From an uncultured Porphyromonadaceae bacterium (lineage in GTDB: Bacteria > Bacteroidota > Bacteroidia > Bacteroidales > Muribaculaceae), in the NCBI GenBank assembly GCA_902470475.1, contig CABRGT010000008.1:1-40578 (forward strand): a DNA stretch of 40,578 bases, written 5' to 3'. A program made the position numbers and the translations under genes. Below are positions 18,535 to 27,028 of the stretch, piece by piece. Every line of letters begins with the position of its first letter. The first letter of the stretch is position 1. A model generated the notes under the pieces. The model was not told the DNA's origin and did not search any database. It worked only from the letters and a program-made list of their open reading frames with translations.

Positions 18535-18624
18535 TGACTAAGGTCACAAACAGTATTTAGGTTTTTTGATTTATCAAAGGGTCCCAAGGTAAGAACGACA
18601 CACGGAAGAGTCCGTGACTTAGGT
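18535..18624 (+). promoter_or_regulatory. Leader/regulatory region with repeated TGACTWAGGT and a hairpin
   Basis: TGACTAAGGT (18535-18544) and TGACTTAGGT (18615-18624) are direct repeats 80 bases apart, with a third partial copy TATTTAGGT at 18554-18562. CACGGA/TCCGTG (18601-18606 with 18611-18616) forms a perfect hairpin just before the second copy. These lie between the regulator and its likely target operon, so they may be regulator sites or a leader control element. Assignment is speculative. Confidence 0.35.
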
Positions 18625-18668
18625 TTGCTCTTTTTCTGACTTAACAATCCGACATTAAATATATATTC

Positions 18669-20501
18669 ATGAAAACATATCTTACCGCATCAATGGTCAT
18701 GGCATGCTGTCTCACCGCGGGGTCACAGACGGCCCTGGCATCCGACGGCATCGAAATAAACCATCTCGGCATCAACAACACGATGGTGAGGATCAACGGC
18801 CCCGAACGCTATCTGATGCTCCCCATCCAGGACTCGAACGACGACGCGCGCATCGACATACTCGCCGACGGACAGACCGTGGGCGTGATATACGCACGTC
18901 TGGCCAAGTCCAAGACCGACTTCACCGTCCCGCTCGACCTCGAGCCATACCGTGGCCACAGGATAGTGCTCAATGTAGTCACTTCGCAGGGTCGAAACTC
19001 TGTGCGTGAGGCTTCGGGCGACGCGTGCTGGAAAGACATGACGCTCGCCGACACGGTCGACACATCCAACCGCGAGGACCTTCGGCCGCTCTATCACCAC
19101 ACTCCGGCATATGGCTGGATGAATGATCCCAACGGCATGTTCTACAAGGACGGTGTCTGGCATCTCTACTATCAGTGGAACCCCTACGGATCAAAATGGC
19201 AGAACATGACCTGGGGCCACTCTACATCGACCGATCTCATCAACTGGGAACACCACGGCATAGCCATTGCCCCCGACGGACTCGGCACGATATTCAGCGG
19301 CAGTGCCGCAACCGACACGGCCGGATCGATGGGTCTCGGCCGCGATGCGGTCGTAGCGATGTACACGTCGGCAGCCGAGACTCAGCGCCAGAGCCTTGCC
19401 ACGAGTACCGACGGCGGCTACACGTTCACAAAATACGCCGGCAATCCCGTACTGACACTCGAATCCGAAGCCCGCGACCCTAAGATATTCTACCACGCAC
19501 CCTCCGGGAAGTGGATCATGGCCCTGGCTCACGCTCTCGACAAGGAAATGCTGTTCTTCGGCTCAAAAGACCTCCGCGACTGGCAGCTGCTCAGCTCTTT
19601 CGGCAAGGGCATCGGCGCACAGGACGGCGTGTGGGAATGCCCCGACCTGTTTGAACTCACCGCCGACGACGGCACCTCGAAATGGGTACTGCTGTGCAAC
19701 ATCAATCCCGGAGGACCATTCGGCGGAAGCGCCACGCAGTATTTCGTGGGTGACTTCGACGGCACGCGCTTTACAGCCGACACCGACACTGCCGGAAACG
19801 TATCCACCCGCTGGCTCGACTACGGAAAGGACCACTATGCCACCGTCACATGGAGCGACGCGCCCGACGGACGCCGCGTGGCCATCGGCTGGATGAGCAA
19901 CTGGCAGTACGCGGCCGAAGTCCCCACCATGCAGTTCCGCAGCGCCAATACCCTGCCGCGCGACCTCAGGCTTTTCGCCGATGCCGACGGCTCCTGGCAC
20001 GTGGCATCCGCGCCATCGCCCGAAGCAAAGGCGCTCGCCGGACGTCCCACGGTGCGGAACGCTTCGTTCGGCCTATCCCGCCGTGGGCGCGCTTTCGCGC
20101 TGCCAGAGGCCAACGGCGGTATCTGCACCGTGTCGCTCGACCTCGAGCCGCGCGATTCGCAGCCCATTACCATCACTCTCTCCAACAGGACCGGCGAAAG
20201 CGTCGTCATGACATACGATCCGGCCGACGCTACATTCACCATGGACCGTACCAGGAGCGGAATCACGGATTTCTCGCAGGACTTTCCCGCCGTCACCGCA
20301 GCACCGACATTCAACCGCGGCGGCCGGCTGCATCTCGACCTATACATCGACCGCTCGAGCATCGAGGCATTCGGCGATGACGGACGGTTCGTCATGACCA
20401 ACCTCGTATTCCCCGAATCGCCCTACACCACGCTCAGCGTCTGCGGCAGCAAAGGCCGCGTCTCGGCCCTGAACATATGCCCTATCGAACTCAAACACTA
20501 A
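18669..20501 (+). CDS. GH32 exo-fructanase (fructan beta-fructosidase / levanase type)
   Basis: The protein has 610 residues. The signal region holds ASMVMACC (possible lipobox at Cys13) and then ALAS, so it is either a lipoprotein or periplasmic. An N-terminal beta domain (about 26-120, DUF4980-like) precedes the GH32 propeller with all catalytic motifs: GWMNDPNG (nucleophile Asp153), EARDPK (Asp270, transition-state stabiliser) and WECPD (acid/base Glu323), then the C-terminal beta-sandwich with LYIDRSSIEAFGDDGR. It releases fructose from levan, inulin or sucrose-like ends. It is first in an operon with an MFS transporter (21 bases behind) and fructokinase, which fits periplasmic release of fructose followed by uptake. 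Confidence 0.95.
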   Translation: MKTYLTASMVMACCLTAGSQTALASDGIEINHLGINNTMVRINGPERYLMLPIQDSNDDARIDILADGQTVGVIYARLAKSKTDFTVPLDLEPYRGHRIVLNVVTSQGRNSVREASGDACWKDMTLADTVDTSNREDLRPLYHHTPAYGWMNDPNGMFYKDGVWHLYYQWNPYGSKWQNMTWGHSTSTDLINWEHHGIAIAPDGLGTIFSGSAATDTAGSMGLGRDAVVAMYTSAAETQRQSLATSTDGGYTFTKYAGNPVLTLESEARDPKIFYHAPSGKWIMALAHALDKEMLFFGSKDLRDWQLLSSFGKGIGAQDGVWECPDLFELTADDGTSKWVLLCNINPGGPFGGSATQYFVGDFDGTRFTADTDTAGNVSTRWLDYGKDHYATVTWSDAPDGRRVAIGWMSNWQYAAEVPTMQFRSANTLPRDLRLFADADGSWHVASAPSPEAKALAGRPTVRNASFGLSRRGRAFALPEANGGICTVSLDLEPRDSQPITITLSNRTGESVVMTYDPADATFTMDRTRSGITDFSQDFPAVTAAPTFNRGGRLHLDLYIDRSSIEAFGDDGRFVMTNLVFPESPYTTLSVCGSKGRVSALNICPIELKH

Positions 20502-20522
20502 ACGCCTAACCTTTCACTGAAA

Positions 20523-21704
20523 ATGGACAATACAAAGACAATGACCGGCACGGGCAAGAGCGCCCTGCTTCAGATCATTCCCGTGATGTTCTGCTTCTTC
20601 GCCATGGGTTTCGTCGATCTGGTCGGCACGGCTTCCAACTACGTGCAGAAAGATCTCGGACTCACCGACTCGCAGGCCAACCTCTTTCCCTCGCTGGTAT
20701 TCTTCTGGTTTCTGATATTCTCCGTGCCCACCGGCATGCTGATGAACAGGATCGGCCGCAAGCACACTGTGCTCATATCGCTGGCCGTCACGGCTGTCTC
20801 GCTCGTCATCCCCATCATCGACGACACTTATTGGTTCATGCTCGCGGCATTCTCGCTGCTGGGTATCGGCAATGCCATCATGCAGACATCGCTCAACCCC
20901 CTGGTGACCAATCTCATTTCGGGCGACAAACTGGCCTCGACACTCACATTCGGACAGTTCGTCAAGGCCATAGCCTCGTTTCTGGCACCGGTCATCGCGG
21001 CATGGGGCGCCACTACCCTCGCACCGACATTCGGGCTCTCGTGGCGCATTCTGTTCCTGATCTACGCCGCAGTGTCGCTGCTGTCGATCGCCATACTCGG
21101 CGCCACTCCCATTGAAGAGGAACGCCCCGACAAGGCTTCCGGCATAGGCGAATGCCTGCGCCTGCTCGGGCGCCCGTTCATCCTGCTCTGCTTCCTTGGC
21201 ATCATGTGCCATGTCGGCATCGACGTCGGCACCAACACCACAGCTCCAAAGATCATCATGGAGCGCCTGCAGCTGCCACTCGAGGAAGCCGGCTTCGCCA
21301 CCGGCATCTATTTCATATTCCGTACGGCCGGCTGCTTCCTGGGAGCGTTCATTCTGCGCATGCTCGCATCGCGCACCTTCTTCGGCATCAGCGTGCTGAT
21401 GATGCTCGCCGGCATGGCCATACTCTATTTCGGCCACGATCTCACGCTGCTCTACACGGGCATCGCACTGGTAGGATTCGGCAACTCCAACGTCTTTTCC
21501 ATTATATTCTCTCAGGCTCTTCTCGCATCGCCCGGTGAAAAGAACGAGGTATCGGGACTCATGATCATGGGCCTCTTCGGAGGCACTGTCTTCCCGCTCG
21601 CAATGGGCTACGCCGCCGATGCCGTCGGGCAGCACGGTGCAGTGGCGGTGATGGCTGCCGGGGTCGCCTACCTCATCTACTATACACTCATAATCAAGAA
21701 ATAA
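20523..21704 (+). CDS. MFS sugar (probably fructose) transporter of the inner membrane
   Basis: The protein has 393 residues and about 12 hydrophobic segments. The MFS loop motif GMLMNRIGRKHTVL follows the second or third helix, and ASNYVQKDLGLTDSQANL resembles FucP-type fucose/hexose symporters. By position between a GH32 enzyme and fructokinase it corresponds to the inner-membrane fructose transporter of the B. thetaiotaomicron levan locus (BT1758). It would carry free fructose into the cytoplasm for phosphorylation. Substrate is inferred from context. Confidence 0.88.
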   Translation: MDNTKTMTGTGKSALLQIIPVMFCFFAMGFVDLVGTASNYVQKDLGLTDSQANLFPSLVFFWFLIFSVPTGMLMNRIGRKHTVLISLAVTAVSLVIPIIDDTYWFMLAAFSLLGIGNAIMQTSLNPLVTNLISGDKLASTLTFGQFVKAIASFLAPVIAAWGATTLAPTFGLSWRILFLIYAAVSLLSIAILGATPIEEERPDKASGIGECLRLLGRPFILLCFLGIMCHVGIDVGTNTTAPKIIMERLQLPLEEAGFATGIYFIFRTAGCFLGAFILRMLASRTFFGISVLMMLAGMAILYFGHDLTLLYTGIALVGFGNSNVFSIIFSQALLASPGEKNEVSGLMIMGLFGGTVFPLAMGYAADAVGQHGAVAVMAAGVAYLIYYTLIIKK

Positions 21705-21735
21705 CCACCTCCCTAAAACCAAAAGCAACACCACA

Positions 21736-22614
21736 ATGGAAAACATCGTAGTCGGCATGGGCGAAGCACTCTGGGACGTGCTGCCCGAAGGCAAAAAAAT
21801 AGGCGGCGCTCCCGCCAACTTCGCTTACCACGTCAGTCAGTTCGGGCTACCATCGGCCGTGGTCAGCGCCGTCGGCAAGGACACCCTCGGCGATGAGATC
21901 ATCGAGAACTTCACCTCCAAGGGTCTCAACCACCTCATAGCCACAGTACCCTACCCCACAGGCACCGTACAGGTCGAGATCGACCAGGCCGGCATTCCCC
22001 AGTACGACATCAAGGAAAACGTCGCGTGGGACAACATCCCCTATACCGCCATGCTCGAAAATCTCGCCCAGCGCACCAAGGCCGTCTGCTTCGGCTCCCT
22101 GGCCCAGCGCAACATCGTATCGCGCAAGACCATCAACCTCTTCCTCGACGCCATGCCTCAGGACTCCGACACACTCGTGGTCTTCGACGTCAACCTCCGC
22201 CAGGGATTCTACAACAAGGAAATTCTCTGCAATTCAATGAGCCGCTGCAATATCCTTAAGATCAACGACGAGGAGCTTGTCACAGTAAGCCGCATGTTCG
22301 GCTATCCCGGCATCGATCTTCAGGACAAATGCTGGATTCTGCTGGGCAAATACAACCTCAAGATGCTGATACTCACCTGCGGCATCAACGGCAGCTACGT
22401 GTTCACTCCCGGAAATGTATCGTTTCAGCCTACGCCTCGTGTCGAAGTCGCCGATACCGTAGGCGCCGGCGACTCCTTCACCGCCGCATTCATCGCATCC
22501 GTCCTGCGCGGTAAATCAGTCGCCGAAGCACACCGCAAGGCCGTCGAGACCTCCGCGTTCGTCTGCACCAGAAAGGGTGCCATGCCGGTCCTGCCGCCAG
22601 AACTGACCGCATAA
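21736..22614 (+). CDS. Fructokinase (PfkB/ribokinase family)
   Basis: The protein has 292 residues. The PfkB signatures are present: GGAPANFAYHVSQFG (sugar-binding, about 23-37) and DTVGAGDSFTAAF (about 238-250), where the aspartate in GAGD is the catalytic base. GEALWDVLPEGKKIGG at the N-terminus is typical of bacterial fructokinases. It phosphorylates cytoplasmic fructose with ATP. It closes the operon GH32-MFS-fructokinase (31-base gap), followed by a strong terminator at 22654-22687. Confidence 0.93.
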   Translation: MENIVVGMGEALWDVLPEGKKIGGAPANFAYHVSQFGLPSAVVSAVGKDTLGDEIIENFTSKGLNHLIATVPYPTGTVQVEIDQAGIPQYDIKENVAWDNIPYTAMLENLAQRTKAVCFGSLAQRNIVSRKTINLFLDAMPQDSDTLVVFDVNLRQGFYNKEILCNSMSRCNILKINDEELVTVSRMFGYPGIDLQDKCWILLGKYNLKMLILTCGINGSYVFTPGNVSFQPTPRVEVADTVGAGDSFTAAFIASVLRGKSVAEAHRKAVETSAFVCTRKGAMPVLPPELTA

Positions 22615-22653
22615 TCCTTAAATAATCTTAAATCCTTGAATTCCTTCACCGGA

Positions 22654-22687
22654 AAAAGCCTGCAAAGTGTTATCTTTGCAGGCTTTT
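22654..22687 (+). terminator. Strong terminator of the fructose operon, overlapping the ssrA promoter
   Basis: A 14-base perfect stem (22654-22667 with 22674-22687) closes a six-base loop and begins with AAAA and ends with TTTT, so it can work in both directions. It lies 40 bases after the fructokinase stop. The -7 element of ssrA is formed by its loop and descending arm. Confidence 0.85.
22671..22678 (+). promoter_or_regulatory. -7 element of the tmRNA gene
   Basis: TATCTTTG matches TAnnTTTG exactly and lies 26 bases before the mature 5' end at 22704. Transcription would start within or just after the terminator arm, leaving a short 5' extension for RNase P to remove. Confidence 0.6.
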
Positions 22688-22703
22688 AAACATCAACCGA
22701 AAC

Positions 22704-23099
22704 GGGGCTGACTGGTTTTGACAGCGTGTAGAGGTGGTGTGTAAGCGTGCAGAGCAATGGTGGTCAGCCTCTTTAATCCTGACATCGAACAATTTAATTG
22801 GCGAAAACAACCTCGCTCTCGCTGCTTGATTGAAGTATAGTAGATCAGCTTAATCCCCGCGACAGTCGCAGGGACGAGACATCGCCCGACAGCCCCTGTC
22901 CCCTGGCTTGTCGATCCGGCGGTGTAATATCTGGGGAATAGGACAGCGACAGCCTCGGGCCGCAGTCCGAAATCTTAGAGGATAAGGTCACGGTTGGTCG
23001 TCTTCGGCCTGCCGCGACACGAAAACCAACCGAAGAATACGCACGTAGAAAGCACATTAGTTCCGCGTTTGGACGAGGGTTCAAGCCCCTCCAGCTCCA
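22704..23099 (+). ncRNA. ssrA: Transfer-messenger RNA (tmRNA)
   Basis: The 5' end GGGGCTGACTGGTTTTGACA and 3' end GAGGGTTCAAGCCCCTC plus CAGCTCC are the tRNA-like half. GGGGCTG (22704-22710) pairs with CAGCTCC (23092-23098). The T-arm loop TTCAA is clear. The tag reading frame starts at GGC 22800 and reads GENNLALAA, then TGA (22827-22829). It rescues stalled ribosomes with SmpB. The base after the acceptor stem is A, then CAAA, so CCA is not encoded in full and must be added after transcription. Total length is about 396 bases, normal for one-piece tmRNA. Confidence 0.95.
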
Positions 23100-23100
23100 C

Positions 23101-23139
23101 AAAATACCTCGGTGACGCCGCACGTCCCTGAGGTATTTT
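23101..23139 (+). terminator. tmRNA terminator
   Basis: AAAATACCTC (23101-23110) pairs with GAGGTATTTT (23130-23139), giving a stem that ends in four T residues directly behind the tmRNA. Confidence 0.75.
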
Positions 23140-23182
23140 CGTATACAGGCGTGAGGAGGACTTGTACCGGGATACACAGACA

Positions 23183-23213
23183 GCGCCCCGGGAAACGAAA
23201 GATCCAGGGGCGC
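23183..23213 (-). terminator. Hairpin behind the 524-residue secreted protein gene
   Basis: GCGCCCC (23183-23189) pairs with GGGGCGC (23207-23213), 27 bases beyond the stop at 23240. No T tract is seen, so termination activity is uncertain. Confidence 0.4.
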
Positions 23214-23239
23214 AGGCGTATCAGCGGATCGACCGCTTA

Positions 23240-24814
23240 TCAGTACTTATAAACGAATTTCCTGCCGTTGCGGATATAGAGCGTGCCGGGCACGGGATTC
23301 GTCACGCGCCGCCCGTAAATGTCGTAGATGGCTCCGTCCTGAGAAGCCTCAGTTGCGGCTACATCAGCTACGCCTGTGCTGCCCGTGCGGTCGATGCGGA
23401 TACGCAGCGGACCGTCCGTTGCCGCGGGCAGCTTGGTCATGTCAAGGTATGCCTTGTTGGCCGTCAGCTCCGAAGCCGAGCCGTCGGCCTGCGGAGCAAG
23501 GCGGTAGAATCCGAGTTCGCCCGCGCTGTTGCATGAGAAGACCCTCATGGTAGCTTCGTCGAACTTCGTATGTCCGTTTCCATTCTTATCTGTATACAAT
23601 TGGAAAGAACCGGCAAGCAGATTGCCTTCGAGCGCGGGATAATCGGCGTTGAAATCGAGCGGCATCAGGCGGTTCTGACGTGAACGCGTACCCTGACACT
23701 TGAGCAGAACCGGAGAGTAAGCCGGAACGATGCCCGATTCGATCTCCACAAGCTGAATGTAGTTTACCCCGCCGGCTGCGACAACACCCTTGGCATAGTA
23801 CGCCTCCACGCCGTCGCGGCATTCATACGGGAAGCCGGTGTACATCGATGTCCAGTACCCGCCGTCGTATGCCATCGACTCGTCGGCAACTGCGCCGAAC
23901 CAGAATTCGTCGAAATGTTCCTCATCAATCGGCTGGATCGCCATCCACGAATACGGATCGTCTGTCTTGCATCTTCCCAACAGCGGGGAGCAATACATCC
24001 AATGCCCGTCATTCACACCGTCGCCGTCCCTGTCCTCGTCGCTTTCCCGATGAGTCATCTTAAATCCGCCACCAAAAAGGTTCCCAAACAGTATGTAATA
24101 ACCGGGAGTGGTCGCCTGTGCCGGCTGAATCGAAAATGTACGCTTAGTCATCGAGTAAGTATCTGTTCCCTGTCCATAGCACTTCACCTTTGACAAAGCA
24201 TCCTTGCCGGGAGCCGCATTGAGATTCAGACTGGATCCCTCGATATAGATAACGGCCGAAGCGAGGCCTTCGACATCAATCCGCGGATCATCGTCCGAAC
24301 CGTTCCATTTCTTATTTGCGAAATCCGCCTCGACCAGATCGTCTGGGCAGCTCCAGTGGAGCAGTCCGTCAAGAAAATTATTTGACAACAGTTCTACCTT
24401 ATATTCATAATTGCCGACAATGTTGAGCACGCGGTTGAAGATATTGCGCACGCGGAAGTAGCCCGATGCTTTCAGCCCGTTCTTGTCGCGGAATACGGCC
24501 TCGATGTCCATGTCCTTCTCTACCACAAAGGTATAAGTCATGTCATGGGAAAGGAAGTTGCCTTCATTGTCACGCCAGCCTACGAACTCGGTCATCATAT
24601 TGCGGCAGTTGTAGGTCGGCACTTTAGTCAGCGTCGCGGTAAGCGTGACCACATCGCCGATCTTATTGTCGGTCTTGTCGATGGTAGCCGTGCCTACATA
24701 TTCTGACATGTTCTGTGTGACCGCGACCGCTGCCGGACGGGTCGTGTCCTGGGCCATGACGCCGGCATGCATCGACAGAAGCGCCGCCGTAATTATCAAT
24801 AATCCGTTTTTCAT
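23240..24814 (-). CDS. Secreted protein with InlB-type repeat module and C-terminal tail, unknown function
   Basis: The protein has 524 residues from the ATG at 24814, which precedes the signal peptide MKNGLLIITAALLSMHAGVMAQ. A further ATG at 24853 lies in the intercistronic hairpin. Residues about 50-110 resemble the divergent InlB B-repeat module (NMMTEFVGWRDNEGNFLS). GYFRVRNIFNRVLNI follows, resembling the first strand of ricin-type lectin domains, then a large domain with IQPIDEEHFDEFWFG and TGFPYECRDGVEAYY, also present in the gene at 27029-28927. It ends ANKAYLDMTKLP and a tail YDIYGRRV...GTLYIRNGRKFVYKY. Export to the periplasm or surface is likely; function is unknown. It is probably the last gene of a three-gene unit. 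Confidence 0.8.
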   Translation of the reverse strand: MKNGLLIITAALLSMHAGVMAQDTTRPAAVAVTQNMSEYVGTATIDKTDNKIGDVVTLTATLTKVPTYNCRNMMTEFVGWRDNEGNFLSHDMTYTFVVEKDMDIEAVFRDKNGLKASGYFRVRNIFNRVLNIVGNYEYKVELLSNNFLDGLLHWSCPDDLVEADFANKKWNGSDDDPRIDVEGLASAVIYIEGSSLNLNAAPGKDALSKVKCYGQGTDTYSMTKRTFSIQPAQATTPGYYILFGNLFGGGFKMTHRESDEDRDGDGVNDGHWMYCSPLLGRCKTDDPYSWMAIQPIDEEHFDEFWFGAVADESMAYDGGYWTSMYTGFPYECRDGVEAYYAKGVVAAGGVNYIQLVEIESGIVPAYSPVLLKCQGTRSRQNRLMPLDFNADYPALEGNLLAGSFQLYTDKNGNGHTKFDEATMRVFSCNSAGELGFYRLAPQADGSASELTANKAYLDMTKLPAATDGPLRIRIDRTGSTGVADVAATEASQDGAIYDIYGRRVTNPVPGTLYIRNGRKFVYKY

Positions 24815-24830
24815 ATATTTCTTATAGATA

Positions 24831-24888
24831 TGTACTGAGATAATCCCCGACATACCGGGATGCGGCAGCCCGGAATTATCTCAGTACA
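24831..24888 (-). promoter_or_regulatory. Long intercistronic hairpin
   Basis: A 14-base perfect stem (24831-24844 with 24875-24888) surrounds a GC-rich inner region that can pair further. It fills most of the 95-base gap between two secreted-protein genes and has no T tract. It may be a processing or stability element, or a terminator. Confidence 0.5.
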
Positions 24889-24909
24889 GATAAGATGTGT
24901 GTACGGCGG

Positions 24910-26979
24910 TTACTTCACCAGTATTTTTTTACCGTTCAGAATATAGATGTGGCCGGGAAGCACATCTGCGGCGCGGCGTCCCTGAAGGTCGTAGATTACG
25001 TCGGGCTGCATTTCGCCGGTCTTGATGTCCGTGACTCCGCTGGGTATATTCGGCATTTCGTCGGCCGGAGCGTCAAGGCTGATGCCGCCTGTCTTGCTCT
25101 CGACATTTTCACTGACCAGGAACGCGTGGTTGGCGGGAATGGACGCGGCTTTGGTAAACCAGGGGGTGCGCATCTCCTGCTCGGTAGCCGCTGATTTCTG
25201 GCCTTCGCGGGTCGTGAGGGTATATACGGAATTTGCCGAGAGGTCAGCGTCGATGTTCCACAGATTTCTCAGCGCGGTCTCATTTGCGGGAGTGCTGAAC
25301 AGCACCGCATATGCGGCGGCATTACCCTGTGCGACAGCCACGCGGCGCGGAGCGTGCTGCACGGCTACCTCGTCGTCCGAAACCTCGAAACCGTCGGGAC
25401 GGTCTTCCGTGTCGCTGGTTTCGGGATTATAGTCACTCTCCTGCGGTTCATAGATCACGCGCACTATGTTGTCGCTCAGCGTGGTGGTCTTCGTCTCGAT
25501 GAGCACGGGGGTGCGGCGTGCGACTTTTTCGAGTTCCTGGTCTACGGTCACATAATGGATTTCGCCAAGATTCTCGAGTGTCGTGCTGTTTACGGCCAGC
25601 GAGGCATTGTCACCGAACGAAAGGAATGTCATGTTGTCGGGATTGACAGCTTCGAACGGGAAGTCGACATACAGGGCAAGCAGGTGACCGTCGGCCGTCT
25701 CGGGCTTGTTCACGCGATGACCGACAGGATCTATGGCGAAATAATTGTCGGTCACATCCATCGGAATGACATTCCAGATAGCGGCATCACCGGCGGCAAG
25801 AGCCTGCTCCGGAGCAAGAAGACCGAAGTGCTGCGAATTGTCGCTCACTGTGCCAACAGTGCTGTAGGTGTTGACACCGTCGGTGAAGCGTCCGTTGGTA
25901 AGGTATAGCTTCTGGCCTTCCTGTATGCTGGGTATATATTTCAGGAAGCCCTGCATGATGGCATGGCGCTGCATCTCCGTAGCGAAAGCCTTGAAATTGA
26001 TGCCCAGTATCTCGGCATCAGGGGCCTTGGCCGGATCGAGGAAACGCTCGATGTACATCTTCAGCCAGTTGTAGAGAACCTCATGGTCGGCGAATATCTG
26101 CTCGTAAGTCAGGACATAGTTGCCCGTCTCCGCATCGAGGCAGTCATGATACTTGACATCTATGTCGTAACCCCACGACTTCCACATCGCGGCTTCGCTG
26201 CCGCTGATGAACTGGCCTGTGCCGAGACCCTCCTTGTTAGCCATATAGCGGCGCATGCACTCGAAGCCGAGTTCGAACGACTTTTTGTTCTGTTCGTTGG
26301 CCAGATAGAATTCGCTTACCGACGTACAGTCGATCCATTTGAAGAAAAGACGATACTGCCCGTCGGCCACCGGTTCAAGGTAGGCGTGCAGATCGATGTT
26401 GGCCGAAACTTCATTGTTGAAGCGTATGGCGAATTCCTCGAGTGTCTCGTTGCCGGCATATTTGTCTCTGATCTCCTGCGGCAGACCCGAAATTTCCTGG
26501 TCGAGCCGCGAAGCGACAACCTGGAAAAGAGCCTGCACGATGATACGACCCGACGCGATATAGCCCAGCTCGCGGGCCTTGCGCTGCAGAGTATATGCAG
26601 CCGCCTCGAAGTCACTGGTATCGATGTCGGAGGCAAGTTCCATAAGCGCCGACATGTAGTCGGCCTGCGGAGCGCCGAACACCTCGATACCCTGCGAGCT
26701 CAGATTACCGATTTTGTAGCGGGCCACTTCGCCGTTATGTTTCTCGGGGAAAGCGCGGAGGCGCATCACGGTTCCGGCGCTGGTCAGTGCCGCATCCTTC
26801 GTCACGTCGGGTGCGGTTGTGAAAGGTCCGCGGACTTCTACATATCCGCTGTTGTCGGCCGTTCCGAGAGCGCTCTGCACACGGAAGTAGCCTTCGATGG
26901 CTTCCTGGGAAGTGCCGGCGAACGAGACGCCGCAAACCAGGGCCGAGACACTTAGACAACGTAATAATTTCTGTTTCAT
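24910..26979 (-). CDS. Large secreted protein of unknown function with C-terminal tail
   Basis: The protein has 689 residues. The signal peptide (MKQKLLRCLSVSALVCGVSFAG) is followed by EAIEGYFRVQSALGTADNSGYVEVRGPF, again like the first strands of a ricin-type domain. A helical middle part (about 100-360) holds LASDIDTSDFEAAAYTLQRK and similar amphipathic stretches. A second beta-rich part contains AAIWNVIPMDV and LYVDFPFEAV. The tail is VIYDLQGRRAADVLPGHIYI, then LNGKKILVK. The gene lies 49 bases behind its upstream neighbour on the same strand. I recognise no enzyme motif. Confidence 0.78.
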   Translation of the reverse strand: MKQKLLRCLSVSALVCGVSFAGTSQEAIEGYFRVQSALGTADNSGYVEVRGPFTTAPDVTKDAALTSAGTVMRLRAFPEKHNGEVARYKIGNLSSQGIEVFGAPQADYMSALMELASDIDTSDFEAAAYTLQRKARELGYIASGRIIVQALFQVVASRLDQEISGLPQEIRDKYAGNETLEEFAIRFNNEVSANIDLHAYLEPVADGQYRLFFKWIDCTSVSEFYLANEQNKKSFELGFECMRRYMANKEGLGTGQFISGSEAAMWKSWGYDIDVKYHDCLDAETGNYVLTYEQIFADHEVLYNWLKMYIERFLDPAKAPDAEILGINFKAFATEMQRHAIMQGFLKYIPSIQEGQKLYLTNGRFTDGVNTYSTVGTVSDNSQHFGLLAPEQALAAGDAAIWNVIPMDVTDNYFAIDPVGHRVNKPETADGHLLALYVDFPFEAVNPDNMTFLSFGDNASLAVNSTTLENLGEIHYVTVDQELEKVARRTPVLIETKTTTLSDNIVRVIYEPQESDYNPETSDTEDRPDGFEVSDDEVAVQHAPRRVAVAQGNAAAYAVLFSTPANETALRNLWNIDADLSANSVYTLTTREGQKSAATEQEMRTPWFTKAASIPANHAFLVSENVESKTGGISLDAPADEMPNIPSGVTDIKTGEMQPDVIYDLQGRRAADVLPGHIYILNGKKILVK

Positions 26980-27028
26980 AGTTGTTGGATTTATATAGAT
27001 TTAGTTACTCTTCAGAACCTGAAGCGGA

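Noticed and set aside
20514..21818. A long open frame on the minus strand (434 codons) opposite the MFS gene
   Set aside because: It is rich in Glu, His and Arg with no family pattern and is the antisense shadow of a real transporter gene with clear helices.
25963..26955. A 330-codon plus-strand frame opposite the 689-residue secreted protein
   Set aside because: It has no signal peptide or motif, while the minus-strand gene has a signal peptide and a family tail.
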